DNA of 64,000 nt from Rusavskia elegans (Eukaryota > Ascomycota > Lecanoromycetes > Teloschistales > Teloschistaceae): assembly GCA_011316305.1 (NCBI GenBank), contig SAUG01000055.1:310001-374000 (forward strand). The letters run 5' to 3'. The notes below the pieces were generated by a model. That model made no database searches, had not been told where the DNA came from, and worked only from the letters and a program-made list of their open reading frames with translations. Of the stretch, positions 50,291-61,600 are shown one piece after another. Both the position numbers and the translations under genes were made by a program. How positions within the stretch are numbered: the first letter of the stretch is position 1; the number at the start of each line of letters is the position of its first letter.

Positions 50291-50657
50291 ATGGTTCGTC
50301 TAAGCTTTGTAGTGCTTTTGCTTGGGGTCGTTGTATTTACCGGTGAGACCTCTGCCTGCAAGGAGATAAACGTATGGTCTACTGACGTCTTGGCCTCCAG
50401 CCGCCCAACGCTGCCAGGATTACTGGGCCGGCCGAGCCCCCTTCTGCGATCCCACGAGCTGCGGGTCCGGCTGGGCCTGGTACGGCACAACATCCCGCAC
50501 TGGCAACGGCGCTCGATGCGGGATAGGCAGAAAGCGGTTGTGTCAATGCATTTCGGGAACTGGTAGTCCACCTTGCCAAACCATTCTCGCCACCCAGAAG
50601 GCACCCAATCGGTTTCATCACCATCTGCAACAACGGGTGCCAAGTCTGGATTTGTAG
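50291..50657 (+). CDS. Small secreted cysteine-rich protein (effector-like), two exons
   Basis: Exon 1 is 50291-50342 and exon 2 is 50401-50657. The 58-bp intron starts GTGAGA, has a branch-like CTGAC at about 50382 and ends CTCCAG. The 102-residue product has a hydrophobic signal peptide (residues 1-19) that is complete only after splicing. The mature part has cysteines at 22, 33, 38, 57, 65, 67 and 76, i.e. C-x10-C-x4-C-x18-C-x7-C-x-C plus one, with several Trp, Tyr and Gly residues. The closing C-x-C recalls defensin-like folds, but the x4 spacing does not fit the usual C-x3-C. Without the intron the frame leaves the cysteine-rich stretch, which is why I prefer this model over the overlapping minus-strand frame. 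The last 26 residues lack features, and a second intron cannot be excluded. The likely role is extracellular; its target is unknown. Confidence 0.72.
50343..50400 (+). other. Intron of the small secreted protein gene
   Basis: 58 bp; donor GTGAGA, branch candidate CTGAC about 18 bp before the acceptor CCTCCAG. Length and signals are typical of filamentous ascomycetes. Confidence 0.72.
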
Positions 50658-51593
50658 CATCAGGATCTGGAGATTCTGGAAGAGAGATGATGTGGTGTAT
50701 CGTCCGCAGGGATTGGCAGAGGTGCTCACAAGAGGTGAATCTCACCCAGCTTGGATTTGCGATATGTAGCGCCGACTCTTATTGCAGAACCCCAAAAAGA
50801 GGCTCCCTCCAGCGGCGAGATCGAGTATTCGTACCACCCCATTGACGCCTCCGCAAATCTTTGCTTCCTTTGAGCAAATGAACCCGGAGGACCTGGCGCA
50901 GGGACTTTCGGTTCTCGGTTTCAATACGACCGGAACGAAACAAGGGCAAAACATCGTTACGGCATACAAGGGTTTTGAGTCTTCGATGGAAGTCGTGGGA
51001 TTGGGCAGGTGTATCCTGAGGCTAGCGTTGAAAGTTTCGAAAAGGGGCCGGACGCTTGGAAATACTTTGCCCTAGCTGATAGAATTAACTCCACCGAGGA
51101 GATAGAATGACCTGTTATGTTGGCGCTGCGCTGATAGAATGGCTTTGGGAAAGGGTATGATACAAGTTTGGAATGACTCGGATGACGCTCTGGCAATTTG
51201 GCATGAATAGAAATAGTGGCTGCGCTTTTCCCTGATTGATTTGATGACCGACCCTTTGATTGTGGTATGTGTCAGGAGAAAACGATTTACATGAACGCTC
51301 TAGATAGGATTGCATGATACGGAAGTCAAGATAACATCTATCGCCTTCATTCTACCACTCTAACCTTTCATTTCAAGAAGGGACCAAAACAATCCGCTGC
51401 TTCTGCTGTTTGAAACCGCCTTTGACGATTTCCCCAACCATATTCCTACCTTTGTGGAGCAATTCATCCTATAAAAGTCAGTCTCTTGTTGCGTAATCAC
51501 GATGGAACTCCTTAAGGTTATACTCCTCTGCTCGCTGTAGGCAAATCCTAAATATCCTTAGTCTTAGCTCCCACCAACGACCAACCAATACCG
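50658..51593. other. Intergenic stretch with an unassigned plus-strand frame
   Basis: From ATG 50879 a plus-strand frame runs 65 codons to 51075, continuing an upstream open stretch from 50782. Its composition is protein-like, but I recognise nothing and see no supporting splice chain. It might be a small gene or a missed exon. 51080-51593 holds only short frames. Confidence 0.35.
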
Positions 51594-52505
51594 CTACTCC
51601 GGGAACACAGAGCCCGCCGTAGCCTCATCGGAAACGCCATCCAGGATACGAAAATCGTTATCTCTAAACCCCTTTATTAAAGATCCAGCATAGAGATTAG
51701 CTTCCAACGACCAAGGCTCTTCCATCATTTCCAGCAGGATACGATAAGTTTCTACGATATCCCTATCGCGCTGAGAAGAAACACCAACGCGACCACGAGA
51801 TCTATTCCGGTATTTGGCCTCATACGCTGCTTGTGCTAAGTTGTTGAAGCTAGCGCTGTTGAGTAGCCGATCCCAACCATGGCGTTGGGCATTATGCGGT
51901 TGTATAGCTTGTTGTGATGGCCACGAAGTTCGTGATTCGGGCGACGGTGAAGGAGCTGACTTTCTTCTTGATGAGTACGAGGCGGAGGAACTAGAATCGT
52001 CGAGCATGAGTGAGGCCAGTGTAGGGCGCATCTTTCGCTTTGCTTCTTGACTGCCTGCGCCAGACATTCGATAGATGATGTCTGTAGGCAAAGGAGTGGA
52101 AGAAGTGTTCTGCTCTGACTTATGTTGGACACTTGAGTCTCGGAAGAGCTGCTGATGATCTTTGAGGGTGTGGTCTACCGTCGAAAGGGCTTCACACCAT
52201 TCTTGATAGGGTGTACGATTGCGATCGTAAGTTGTGCTATCATTCTGAAGGCCCCTAACATTATTCCGGTGGAATCTTCCCGTATGTTGCGCGGCTCCAA
52301 CAGCGTTGTGGGCAAGGTTGTCATCAGTTTGTGTTCTGAAATGACGGTCCAGACCACTCAGAGCCTGAGCTACTCCATCCTGGGTAGACGATCTTATGGG
52401 TATGGTGAAGTCGATAGTCGGATAGGCAGGTGGTTTGTGGATGTACGATCTGGTCGTGGTGGGCAATAGAGCTCCTGCTGTATTATTGAAATGTGAGCTA
52501 GCCAT
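51594..52505 (-). CDS. 303-residue protein of unknown function, Ser-rich and probably disordered
   Basis: I place the start at ATG 52505, which has a near-ideal context (accATGGct). The frame is open 44 codons further upstream but has no ATG there. The product is hydrophilic, rich in Ser, Thr, Gln, Asn and Arg. It has a central Ser tract (about residues 165-190) and a more structured C-terminal 90 residues containing a charged helical segment (ETYRILLEMMEEPWSLEANL type). There is no signal peptide, membrane helix or known motif. The layout suggests an intracellular, perhaps regulatory, lineage-specific protein. It is the last of three minus-strand frames in a row (54499-51594) with gaps of 160-190 bp. 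Confidence 0.65.
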   Translation of the reverse strand: MASSHFNNTAGALLPTTTRSYIHKPPAYPTIDFTIPIRSSTQDGVAQALSGLDRHFRTQTDDNLAHNAVGAAQHTGRFHRNNVRGLQNDSTTYDRNRTPYQEWCEALSTVDHTLKDHQQLFRDSSVQHKSEQNTSSTPLPTDIIYRMSGAGSQEAKRKMRPTLASLMLDDSSSSASYSSRRKSAPSPSPESRTSWPSQQAIQPHNAQRHGWDRLLNSASFNNLAQAAYEAKYRNRSRGRVGVSSQRDRDIVETYRILLEMMEEPWSLEANLYAGSLIKGFRDNDFRILDGVSDEATAGSVFPE

Positions 52506-52668
52506 GGTTCCAATTCTTGGTTCCTGTCGGACTCCGCTAAAGTCAAAGGTCAGGTAAACAAAAGCGGTTCTTAGTTCCTGGGGCCTAGTTCCCAGGAGAA
52601 TGAAAGGTGGGTTATATCCTGTAATCGCCCACGACACGGCGCAGCGTTGTCAGCAACCCCCACTTCCT

Positions 52669-53172
52669 TCACCGGTTCAGCTTCTGTCCGAGCGACCCAA
52701 CAAGAAACTGTAGCGGCACATTGGGCTGCACAAGTTGATGCCCTGCCAAGGCACTATACAGCAGCCTTGCAGCATGCAGATACTCAATCTGTATCGACCA
52801 TGTATCCCCCACGCTCTGTCCGTCCTTGGCGACGTAGGAAGTAGGACTTATAGGCAGTCGTTCCTTATCCGGTGAAGAGGAAACCTTCAAGACATGTTCT
52901 TGGCCAGTATTCGTTTTGGGCAGCAGCTGACGGGAAGTATTCTGGGGGCCAAGCCAGCCTCGCCTCATCTCAAGACGATTGTGACGAGCCCTAGCGAGAT
53001 TGACTAGGGACATGAAGGATTTTGCCTTGTAGAGTATCTGAGGAACAGTCAATCTCTTCGGCACCTGAATATTTTCGTATTGACGACTGGCTATGAGATC
53101 AGCTTCCGTGGTCACTTTTGAGAACCTTATCAATATATGCACTATTCCGAGCCTTTTCCCTATCACGACCAT
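52669..53172 (-). CDS. 167-residue protein of unknown function (tentative)
   Basis: This is an open frame from ATG 53172 to 52669. The product is basic, with an N-terminal hydrophobic stretch too short and charged for a confident signal peptide. It has no recognised domain. It lies between the F-box gene and the Ser-rich gene on the same strand. It could be a genuine small gene, one exon of a larger one, or chance. A second frame starting at the neighbouring ATG 5' of it is short. Confidence 0.4.
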   Translation of the reverse strand: MVVIGKRLGIVHILIRFSKVTTEADLIASRQYENIQVPKRLTVPQILYKAKSFMSLVNLARARHNRLEMRRGWLGPQNTSRQLLPKTNTGQEHVLKVSSSPDKERLPISPTSYVAKDGQSVGDTWSIQIEYLHAARLLYSALAGHQLVQPNVPLQFLVGSLGQKLNR

Positions 53173-53362
53173 GATGCACGATGCGACTCAACTTCAAGTC
53201 CGTCCTGAAACTATCCCATCTGGTTGTCGACCGGTGCTCCTCTTATCGAAGCTCACGGTAAAATTTCAATAGAAAAATGGCTTCTTTAATTTAGTGTTTA
53301 GTCCCCATACGAACAGTGCCTTGCATGATGGACCGACGAGAGACCGCATGGGGATCATTGCT

Positions 53363-54499
53363 TCACAATTCAACCCGGTCATCGCAAGGCTTTTGACGGT
53401 TCTCGTAAGACCACTCGATTTCATCAACTTTCCCGGATTGGGTCCTTGACACAACGGCTTTGGCCCGATCCCCAATCCACAAGTCTCTTAGAGAGGGCGT
53501 ACTTCCGAAAACCATATGAGCCACCTTGTCTTCGGCCTGTCTTCTCTGTCCCTGAACTTGCTGGCGGACCTTGGCACCGTTTGGACCCATGTATGCGTTG
53601 CCACACCGTGGGGGCCTGAATCCGACATCCAGGCTACTAGCATCTGCGAGAACAAGGCTTGTCAGGTCTTTAAATTGACTAATCGCCGGGAGTAAAGCCT
53701 TGATGCCGCCTCGGTAACTACCGGCTGTTAGAGCTAGGCTCTGGATTTGCGGCATTGCTTGATGAACTGTCTGGACCAGCTCGCGCGTCCAACGATCGAG
53801 CATCTCGAAATGCCGTAGGGAGGCTGCGAAACGCGCGGCATGAATCAAATTGGTACTGTGGAGCTTTGCGGTGGAGATTGAGCCATCGACGTTATCTTGC
53901 CTCCAGCGCCAACCATGGGTCGATACCGTCTCAACGTTGGGGCACATGGCGATGATCCAGTCCAGGTACGGTCCCAACACAAGGGTACGGACGCTTGGAA
54001 ATGACCTGTCTGCTGCATTGAAGACATTCTTGAAGAGTTCGGTGTAATATTCAGGAATGATGAGTGTGAGCTTCTCCAACTTTGCTAGTCCATTCAATAC
54101 CTCCAGTAACTCAAGGGGCAGTCGCTGCGGGGACCTAGGCCCTTTGAGATCCTGCTCGAATTCGGTACTCTCAAATGGTGTATCATCGAAGTATACATCA
54201 ATCATGAAGCTCTTCGTGTACTCGCCAACAGAATTGCATCGGGTGATACTGTCAAGCTTGCCAAGCGCCTGATCCGGAGTCTGGTCTCTGCTGATCTTGA
54301 CACTCCTGAAGATGATAGGTTCAGCGAATTGGCGCATCCGCCGGCAGGTCATTGAGAGTGCGATAACGGGACCTAGACGTTTTGAATAACATGGTCGATT
54401 CTTACGATCTGCACTGGTGAAAATTCTATTCACCACGGCATATATTACGAACAAGACGTCAGCATTCAGGCTGTCAAGTGTTCTTTTCTGCTGCGGCAT
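53363..54499 (-). CDS. F-box protein with leucine-rich C-terminal region
   Basis: Start at ATG 54499-54497 (two codons inside the full open frame, which has no earlier ATG); 378 residues, no introns. Residues about 8-70 resemble an F-box (LDSLNADVLFVIYAVVNRIF, then a CRRMRQFAEPIIFRSV segment), the part that binds Skp1 in SCF ubiquitin ligases. Residues about 125-330 alternate short leucine-rich strands and helices (LPLELLEVLNGLAKLEKLTL; SLRHFEML; IQSLALTAGS; LTSLVLADAS), as in degenerate LRR substrate-binding regions of fungal F-box proteins. The C-terminus is charged. A second F-box-like locus, broken, is 4.5 kb away on the same strand. The substrate is unknown. Confidence 0.78.
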   Translation of the reverse strand: MPQQKRTLDSLNADVLFVIYAVVNRIFTSADRKNRPCYSKRLGPVIALSMTCRRMRQFAEPIIFRSVKISRDQTPDQALGKLDSITRCNSVGEYTKSFMIDVYFDDTPFESTEFEQDLKGPRSPQRLPLELLEVLNGLAKLEKLTLIIPEYYTELFKNVFNAADRSFPSVRTLVLGPYLDWIIAMCPNVETVSTHGWRWRQDNVDGSISTAKLHSTNLIHAARFAASLRHFEMLDRWTRELVQTVHQAMPQIQSLALTAGSYRGGIKALLPAISQFKDLTSLVLADASSLDVGFRPPRCGNAYMGPNGAKVRQQVQGQRRQAEDKVAHMVFGSTPSLRDLWIGDRAKAVVSRTQSGKVDEIEWSYENRQKPCDDRVEL

Positions 54500-55295
54500 C
54501 TCCACTGAGGTCTGTCGGTACCTGGCGAAGGGACGTTAAATTGATGGCAGAAATGACGAGGTGGACATGTGAATGCCGATGGCTGAGTTGGGTAATTCCA
54601 AGCAAGTTCTGGTACTCTGAGGTAAGTCACGGCTGTTGCCTGATCGATTGGCGCTGCCAGCAATGGTGCACGGTAGGCAATGGCTTGAGAAACAAATATC
54701 CCCGTGATAACGATTACGTGTCTCGACTGCATATAATGATCATGAACCCCTTACCCTAGATTAAGAGGTCTCACAAACAAACAATTCCATGTTCTGATAG
54801 TACGATCAGCGTTGTCAAAAGAAGGAACCACCGCCAAGACATTCAGCCCTAAACGTTCCGTCGACGCTGCTATCTCGCAACCGGCGCGGTCGACACCTCG
54901 ACTTTCGAGGACTCCCTCCTCCCCCTCGACCCCTCGACCCCAGGGTTTCGCTTCAACCATCAGAACATGACTTGTAGAAAAGCCTCTCGCTTTTGGGCTT
55001 TCACTATATCGAGCTTTCCCGAGCCGTCCAACCGGTGATCGTAGTTACGGCAGAGCCACAGCTTTGCGACAACCAACATGCCGCTCCGCCGCACGCGAAT
55101 GAGGCTGAGCTCCAATCTCACTAAGATGACAGCCAAGTTGACTCCTCAGCTGATGGGTATAAAGAGCGGTGAGGTCGACCAGCGCTCTGCATAGTGCTCC
55201 TGATCGTTTACCCACGTCAATCGCCAATCGCTCCTTCCAGCTTTGAAGCAGCCTCAAAATCAGAGGATTCCTACCACTACTCACACGTCGCCAAC
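54500..55295. promoter_or_regulatory. Divergent intergenic region between the F-box and LURP-one-like genes
   Basis: About 800 bp separate the two start codons. It contains CT-rich stretches (ctccctcctccccctcgacc near 54911-54930), common in fungal promoters, and tataaagag at 55158-55166, about 130 bp ahead of ATG 55296, a good TATA candidate for the plus-strand gene. Short frames on both strands here are not convincing. Confidence 0.45.
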
Positions 55296-55991
55296 ATGGA
55301 TTACCAGCAGCATCTTCCAGAGAAGCACAATCTACCTCTACCTACCTATCAGACTCACCGGACCTCGTCCTCAAACCCAGCCATGGGCAAGGTCGCCGCC
55401 CCTCCTCCCACCGGTCTTCCCGCGCCCGACTACGACACCCCGCGCATCCTGCATATCTACCGCGACAGCATCACCGGCCGCCACATGACCATCACCGACA
55501 TGGACAAATCCCACCCCCTCTACAAAATCGACCAAAACTCCGGCACCCTCTTCAGCTCTAAACCTCACATGACCATCTCATCGCCCTCCCAATCCTCCCA
55601 TGCCCCTACTGGCACCGCAACCTCCCACAACTGGTCCCGTACTATCGATCTCGAGTTCCACGGGCATCCTGTCTCCTTCGACTCCGAGGGTATCTTTACA
55701 CGAGCATACGCCTACCAATCACCTGCCTTCGGCGAACGGCTGCGATGGGAATGCGATGGGATCTGGGGGGCTGATTTGGTACTGGTCAACGGGCGCAAAG
55801 AGTGGATTGCCAGATTCGATTCGAGTCTGTTTAGTATAAGCAAGACGGGGAAGATACATATTGTGAATGGGGGAATTACTGGGGCGGCGTTGGATGAGAT
55901 TGTGGTTAGTGGGTGTGCGATGGTGCAGCATGAGAAGAGGAGGAGACAATCGAGTTCGGCGAGTGGCGCAGGAGGAGGAGGTGGGTGTTAG
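55296..55991 (+). CDS. LURP-one/tubby-like domain protein, 231 residues
   Basis: ATG 55296 (context caacATGGa) was chosen because the open frame before it lacks an ATG and the protein then starts with the Gln/His/Pro-rich N-terminus usual for this kind of fungal protein. Residues about 50-210 show a series of beta strands: a first pair around ILHIYRDSITGRHMTITDM, then SRTIDLEFHGHPVSF, LRWECDGIWGADLVLVNG, EWIARFDSSLFSISKTGKI and a helix with LDEIVVSGCAMVQHEKRR. This order matches the LURP-one-related/tubby C-terminal-like fold, a 12-strand barrel around a central helix that can bind phospholipid in tubby. Assignment is by pattern, not search. The tail is Ser/Gly-rich. Role unknown; probably intracellular. 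Confidence 0.7.
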   Translation: MDYQQHLPEKHNLPLPTYQTHRTSSSNPAMGKVAAPPPTGLPAPDYDTPRILHIYRDSITGRHMTITDMDKSHPLYKIDQNSGTLFSSKPHMTISSPSQSSHAPTGTATSHNWSRTIDLEFHGHPVSFDSEGIFTRAYAYQSPAFGERLRWECDGIWGADLVLVNGRKEWIARFDSSLFSISKTGKIHIVNGGITGAALDEIVVSGCAMVQHEKRRRQSSSASGAGGGGGC

Positions 55992-56300
55992 CGGAAAGCA
56001 GACCGAGGCAATCGATGAGCAAGGCTTATGTTGTGGTTCCGACCGAGCAAGAGCTAAAGAGGTGTATCTTTCTGGATTGCGCTGGGAAGGTCTGCACGGC
56101 AGAATTACCTGCTTGCAAGTGATGTTCGATGTTCTAGCGAATGAACCTAGTAATTTGGGATTCCGGGCGGTTTTGTATGGAGCAGGCATGGGCTATCAAC
56201 TATCATCAGGCGCGGGAATCATCAACGATCAAGCACAGTCTGACTCGACTAGACGAATCTCACCAGCGGCCGCAGACCGTTAGGTATACCTGACATTCTT
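55992..56300. other. 3' flank of the LURP-one-like gene
   Basis: This is normal-composition sequence with a 138-codon overlapping frame that has no features. It probably contains the gene's 3' untranslated region. Confidence 0.4.
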
Positions 56301-57221
56301 ATCACTCTGCGTTCCCCCCTGGGGGGCTCCTGTTTTATTAACGTTATATACGGCAACGATTATTATATTTACGTATAAAGAAAGTTCTATAACTAAAGGT
56401 ATATTCGTCAGGTAAGGTTTACAGCGCAGTTAATTATTTCTATTTAACTATTTCCTTTTTTATTCGCGATTACGAATCCTCTACTATCTAATCTTTCTTC
56501 GACGTTATAAATAATTATGAGTATCTAATATTTCCGCTATATCTATCTACTATACTGCGAAGTAACTACGAATAGTTATCGTTTCGGCTATATTTATTAT
56601 ATAATCTATATCTAAACGTTCCGCTAAACTATTAAAATATTCTTTAACCCGTGTAGCTTCAAAAGGGTCGCTAGCTATAGGGTCGCCAGTTAGTACGCTA
56701 TCTACTATAGCTAGAAGCTTTACCCGGGCGATTAGATTAAAAAGAGATAAGAAAGTCGGATAGCGCGTTTTAAAGACGATAAAGAAAAGATTTTTATCAA
56801 AGTTAAAATAGGTTACTCTAGCTATAATAAAATAGTCGACGTCTATACGGATAGATATAATTATTATAGATTTACTATTATCTAGTTTAACTATAGTATT
56901 ACTATTATAGAAGTATATATATACGTAAAAGATTCTAGTAAATCGTAGTATTTACGAGGATATAGTATTACAAGACTTATATTACTAATAAAAGAAAAAG
57001 AAAAAGCGATAACTACGAGGTATATTTATCTATAAAAATTTCTATATTAAATTATCGATAGAAAAATACGTTATATTGTTAAATAAATTTAAATTTAAAT
57101 TCTAAAAAACCGTTATTTACGTTAATTAAACTAGAATATAAATTCTAACTTGATTTACTTACCGGACCACTGGTTTACCGGGTATCAAAACCAAAATAAA
57201 TTAATTAAATCACTCTGCGTT
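56301..57221 (+). mobile_element. X2: uninterrupted copy of element X (895 bp)
   Basis: Exact 13-bp duplications atcactctgcgtt at 56301-56313 and 57209-57221 frame an AT-rich, RIP-type insert, 56314-57208. It aligns with X1 on both sides of gypsy-C and thereby shows the unbroken gypsy-C target site (around 56690-56700). It begins with a GC palindrome (cccccctgggggg) and ends ccaaaataaattaatta. A weak plus-strand coding trace lies about 56660-57010. No reverse transcriptase is visible. Confidence 0.83.
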
Positions 57222-57461
57222 TTCGCTATAACAGTTAAATACTGCTGCAAAACACTGTCTTTTCCGAAGTTACATCGCTGCCGACCTTTTGACTTTTATT
57301 ACAATTGTACGAATACCAACCCAATGGCTGTGGCGAGTTTTGTTCTTCTTTTAGCGAGGAAAAGGAAGCAAAGTCCACTTCAGCTTGTTCATTGTCAATA
57401 ATAATATCTTTTCATTTTCTACCGGACATCTCGAATCATTATACATCAACAACATCCGATA

Positions 57462-58541
57462 TGGGATCCGCTGATCATCAATCGAACTGTCCAACCGTCA
57501 CAACCTTCGGGAATTCGTTATACGGCTGGAAAAAATTTGTGGGTGTTTCCTCTTCTGGCGACCTGGTTGCCGTAACGCATCCCCATGACTTTCCGTATAA
57601 GCTGGAAAGAAGCGCTTATACAGCACTTATCGTACTATCCTATTCTGTATTTCTGTTAACACCGGTTCAAACCAATTTTCCCTGCCTATTCGTTCATGTC
57701 ATGTTGAATAACGATATGTTTCTTCGCTTCTTCAAGGCCTTTAATACTTATACTTCTCTTCCAACTTGACATTATTGTTTCGGCGCCGTTACAATTCGAA
57801 AGGCCATCTCCCAACGAAGTGGACAAGCAGTCTACGGCGACCACGCCCAAATAGTCATTGACGGCACCGAAGCCGACGGACCTTTGATCATCGGAATCGG
57901 TGTGCACCCAAATTCCCAATTCCCAAACCCCCAACTCGGTATTCGTCCCACGGAACGGCCATCCCGCCTCTCAACCCATCGTTGTGCGCAGTTATGACCA
58001 AAGACCTCGGGATCGCCAATTCCGGAAAACCAATCAATCCCACCCGTTACGATCAGACTCCCATCAGCAGGGCCAAAAAACACTCAAAAACGCACAATTA
58101 TTCAACCACCAAACCGGCAGGGGCCTGATAGCAGACCCATGGTTGGAAAATCCCGTATACAGATTGGGTCCAGGCCGACCGCTGAACAACTGCTATCAAA
58201 TCGTCGAGCGGGTTCTCGAGCGGATGAATCTCGATCTCGATCCCGCGACGAAGGCGTTGCTCAGGAATAGTACCGAATACTATACCATTTACTCACGGAA
58301 TGTCGTAGAACGGATTTCGGATGTTTCGTCGGTGCTTACGAAGCCGGCGAATAGGGAGGGATGGGATGAGGTTCAGATGAGGGTTTTTGATGTGGATAGG
58401 GATTATAATCCTCGTTCGCCTAGTTTGGTGTTTGAGAGGACTTCGTTGCTCCCTTCGCATTTGGCGATGGCTGCTGCGTTGGATCAGATGCATTGGGATG
58501 AGGTGAGGATGGAGAAGGCTGGTAGGCCTCAGATCTCCTAA
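57462..58541 (+). CDS. Probable multi-exon gene of unknown function
   Basis: ATG 57462 opens a frame of about 60 sensible codons (to about 57640). A second frame (about 57803-57890) encodes a Gly- and Val-rich, fold-like stretch including GDHAQIVIDG. A third frame runs to the stop at 58541 and encodes about 140 residues with LNNCYQIVERVLERMNLDLD and an amphipathic C-terminal part. The segments share normal composition and are best explained as exons, but I could not fix the introns. One acceptor candidate is gaaag at about 57802 with ttgac 30 bp upstream. No domain was recognised. The copia LTR begins only 82 bp after the stop, so the 3' untranslated region may run into it. Confidence 0.5.
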
Positions 58542-58622
58542 TCAAAATTAGATACTACGTTCTATCCACTTAGTTATTTATGGTTGCATTGAAGACGATA
58601 TATCCTTAAGTAGATAATATAC

Positions 58623-61600
58623 TGTCAGCCGGCAGGAAAGAGTTATATAATGATTGATTGATAATCGAATAAAAATCTATAAAGAACTAGTTTATATAAA
58701 AAGTAGTAAGTACCAAAGAGGCGCTAAACCTATTTAGAACTACGTTAAACTTTATAGAATAGATATATATAACTTTAGCGAGATTTAGTAAAAAAAACTA
58801 ATTAGCTTTTCTATAAATACTTTATAATCGTTTCTATATATTAATATACCCTTTTAAGATTAATATATTATCGATAATAAATATAATTCTATTTTTTTCT
58901 TATCTAATACTTTATTTTCTTCTTAAATTTAAAATATTAGATTAATTTATAGAAGTATTTTAACGTTAAAGGCGACGGTCGATTTAGTAAAATTTAATTA
59001 TAAATTTAGCTTATAATTCTATAACTTGATAAATTTAATAAATTATTTATAATATAATAGGACTAGCGTTTTTATAAAGCTATTAGCTAGGATTTCTATA
59101 AAAGCGATCTATTTAATATTAATATTTTTATTTTTAATTTTCTAGCGGAACTAATAACGATATATATTTATATAGCAAAGTTTCGTTATATATTATAAGC
59201 TATTACTAGTAAGAATCCGGATAGTCTATATATTATTATACTAAATTCATATAATATAGCCGGAATGTAATAAAATTTTATTAAAAAATCTATTCTACTA
59301 TATAATCTCTTTCGCTATTACTATAATAGCGAGGACTTCTACTTCTATTAAATTTATTATTACGGTTTTTTACTTAAACACTCGCTAGTTAATTATACTA
59401 TTAAATAATTTAAAACTATATTTTTAAAAGCTATAGTAAATTACCGGGTTATCGGTAAATAAAGTATCGGAAAAAGTAAAAAATATAGTATAAAGATTAT
59501 ATAATATATTGTAGACGATAGTATAGTATTTCTTATAACTAAAATATTATAATATTAATTCTGCTATAGTCTAATATTTTATAATAGAATTAGTTATTAA
59601 TTCTAAAAGTTTAAATACCGTAAAAATAATATCCGGTCGAATTATAATAGTAGTAAAATTAATTAAACCTATATATTACTAGGAGGCGTAGATCTACTAA
59701 AACGTTATTTATCTAGTATTTTTAATTAATACTTCCGTATTCGATAAAAGCGAACTAGAATATCTAGCCGTAAATTTAATATTGAATTTAGCGATAAACT
59801 TATTAATATAGCTATTTTAATAAAAGTACAGTCGACGATTAAATCTATTACGAAGTATTTTGTTTTCTAAAAACTATTTAATTTCTTTTAGATAATATAT
59901 TTCGTAAATTTTAAAGAATTTGGTTTAGAACTCGTCGATTTTATATATATTATATTGCTTATAAATAATAGTAATATTATCGACGAAAAAAAATTGAATA
60001 ATATATTTAGTAATAAATAGATATTCCGTTTCTAGTATCTAAATAAACTCTAGATTACTTAATATATTTAAAAAAAAATTAAACTGTAATATAGGGGATT
60101 GTTTAAGTCTATATAATATATATAGTAGTAAAAATTGTATCTTTAGTCCTTTTTAATTTTATAAAGGTCTAATATATATTACTTTATCTATATTACTATT
60201 AGCGAAGGTATTTATAATATTATACTAATAAGTTTTAAAGCCGAATACTATTATAATTACTATAAAAACTCGAAAAATATATATCGCTAATATAGCTACG
60301 TATATATTCTATTCGATTTATTATATATTATCTCTAGCGTAGAATCTCGCCTTAAATTTAAGGAGAAATCTTTAATTATCCAGCTTATATCTAAATACCT
60401 ATATAAAAGAAATAGGAGTCTTTTCTACTTTCTCTATATATTTATATAGAACCTCGTACTAGATCTATTTTCCTTAAAATTATTTAATTCCTAATTCTAT
60501 AGTATTTATAAATTCTATATAATAGGGGTATTTAAATATTTTAATCCAGTTCTTTAGTTCGAAGGAAAGCTAGTCGCGATATATTTTTATCGATAACGAG
60601 TTTAAAGCCTATATAGGCTAGAATAATAGAATCTCCTTTTTATAATATATACAAGCGGCGATAAATACTATAAATACTATATAAAATAATTAGACTATTC
60701 TATTTACTATTTTATTTAATTCTGCTATATATAGTACTATTTTAAATTTTCGCTAGCGTTTTACTATATTAGATAAAATAAAATCTTAATTATATTTAAA
60801 ACGATAAAGTTTATAAATTTTTTTTAGTAGAAAGTTTTTTAGTTTTTCTAATTTCTCTAAAATATATATATTATTAATTATATAATTTCCTACTATATTA
60901 TCTAGAACTTTATCGTTATTATAAAAATCTTCCCGAATATTATCTATAGGGGGAGAAATACTTTTACTTTCTAAAATTAAAAGATTTAGTAATAGTAGAT
61001 AGGGCTTTTATATTTTCTTTTCCTATTTATTCTAGAATTAATAGAATAGAAAAAATAGAAGGAGTTAGAGGAATAATTATATAGTTATCTTTATCGCTAT
61101 CCGATAAAAGGTCTTTAATTATATAAAGAGTTTTATATAAGGAATTTCGAATATAAAATATAGAAATATTTTCTTATCTAATTATATAATATTAATTTCG
61201 TCAGGTTTATAAAATAAAGCTTTATCGAAGATAATATTATAAGTCCGGATAATTTTATATTAACTAGGTATCTATATATTATAGTATTTCGTTTTTTTAT
61301 TATTTATAAAAAATTCTAGATAAACTCGAGTTACTATTTTCTTTTTATAAAAAATTAATTTATTAAATGGATATATTTTATATCTAAAGATTTTTAAATA
61401 GCTAAAATTTAGTCGATAGATAGTTACTATCTAGAAAGAAATTTTCTACTTATATTTATTTATTAGAGTACGATTTACTAGAAAGCCTGCCGTTTATATA
61501 TACTAGAACTAAAAGTAGATAGATAAACTTACTTTTACTTTTATAGCTCTGGCTTTTATTATTAGAACTCCGCCTTTATATTTCGAATAACTATTCTATA

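Noticed and set aside
50260..50745. Minus-strand frame of 161 codons overlapping the small secreted protein gene
   Set aside because: It has no signal peptide or domain. The plus strand offers a complete promoter, signal peptide, intron and cysteine pattern, so this is most likely a shadow.
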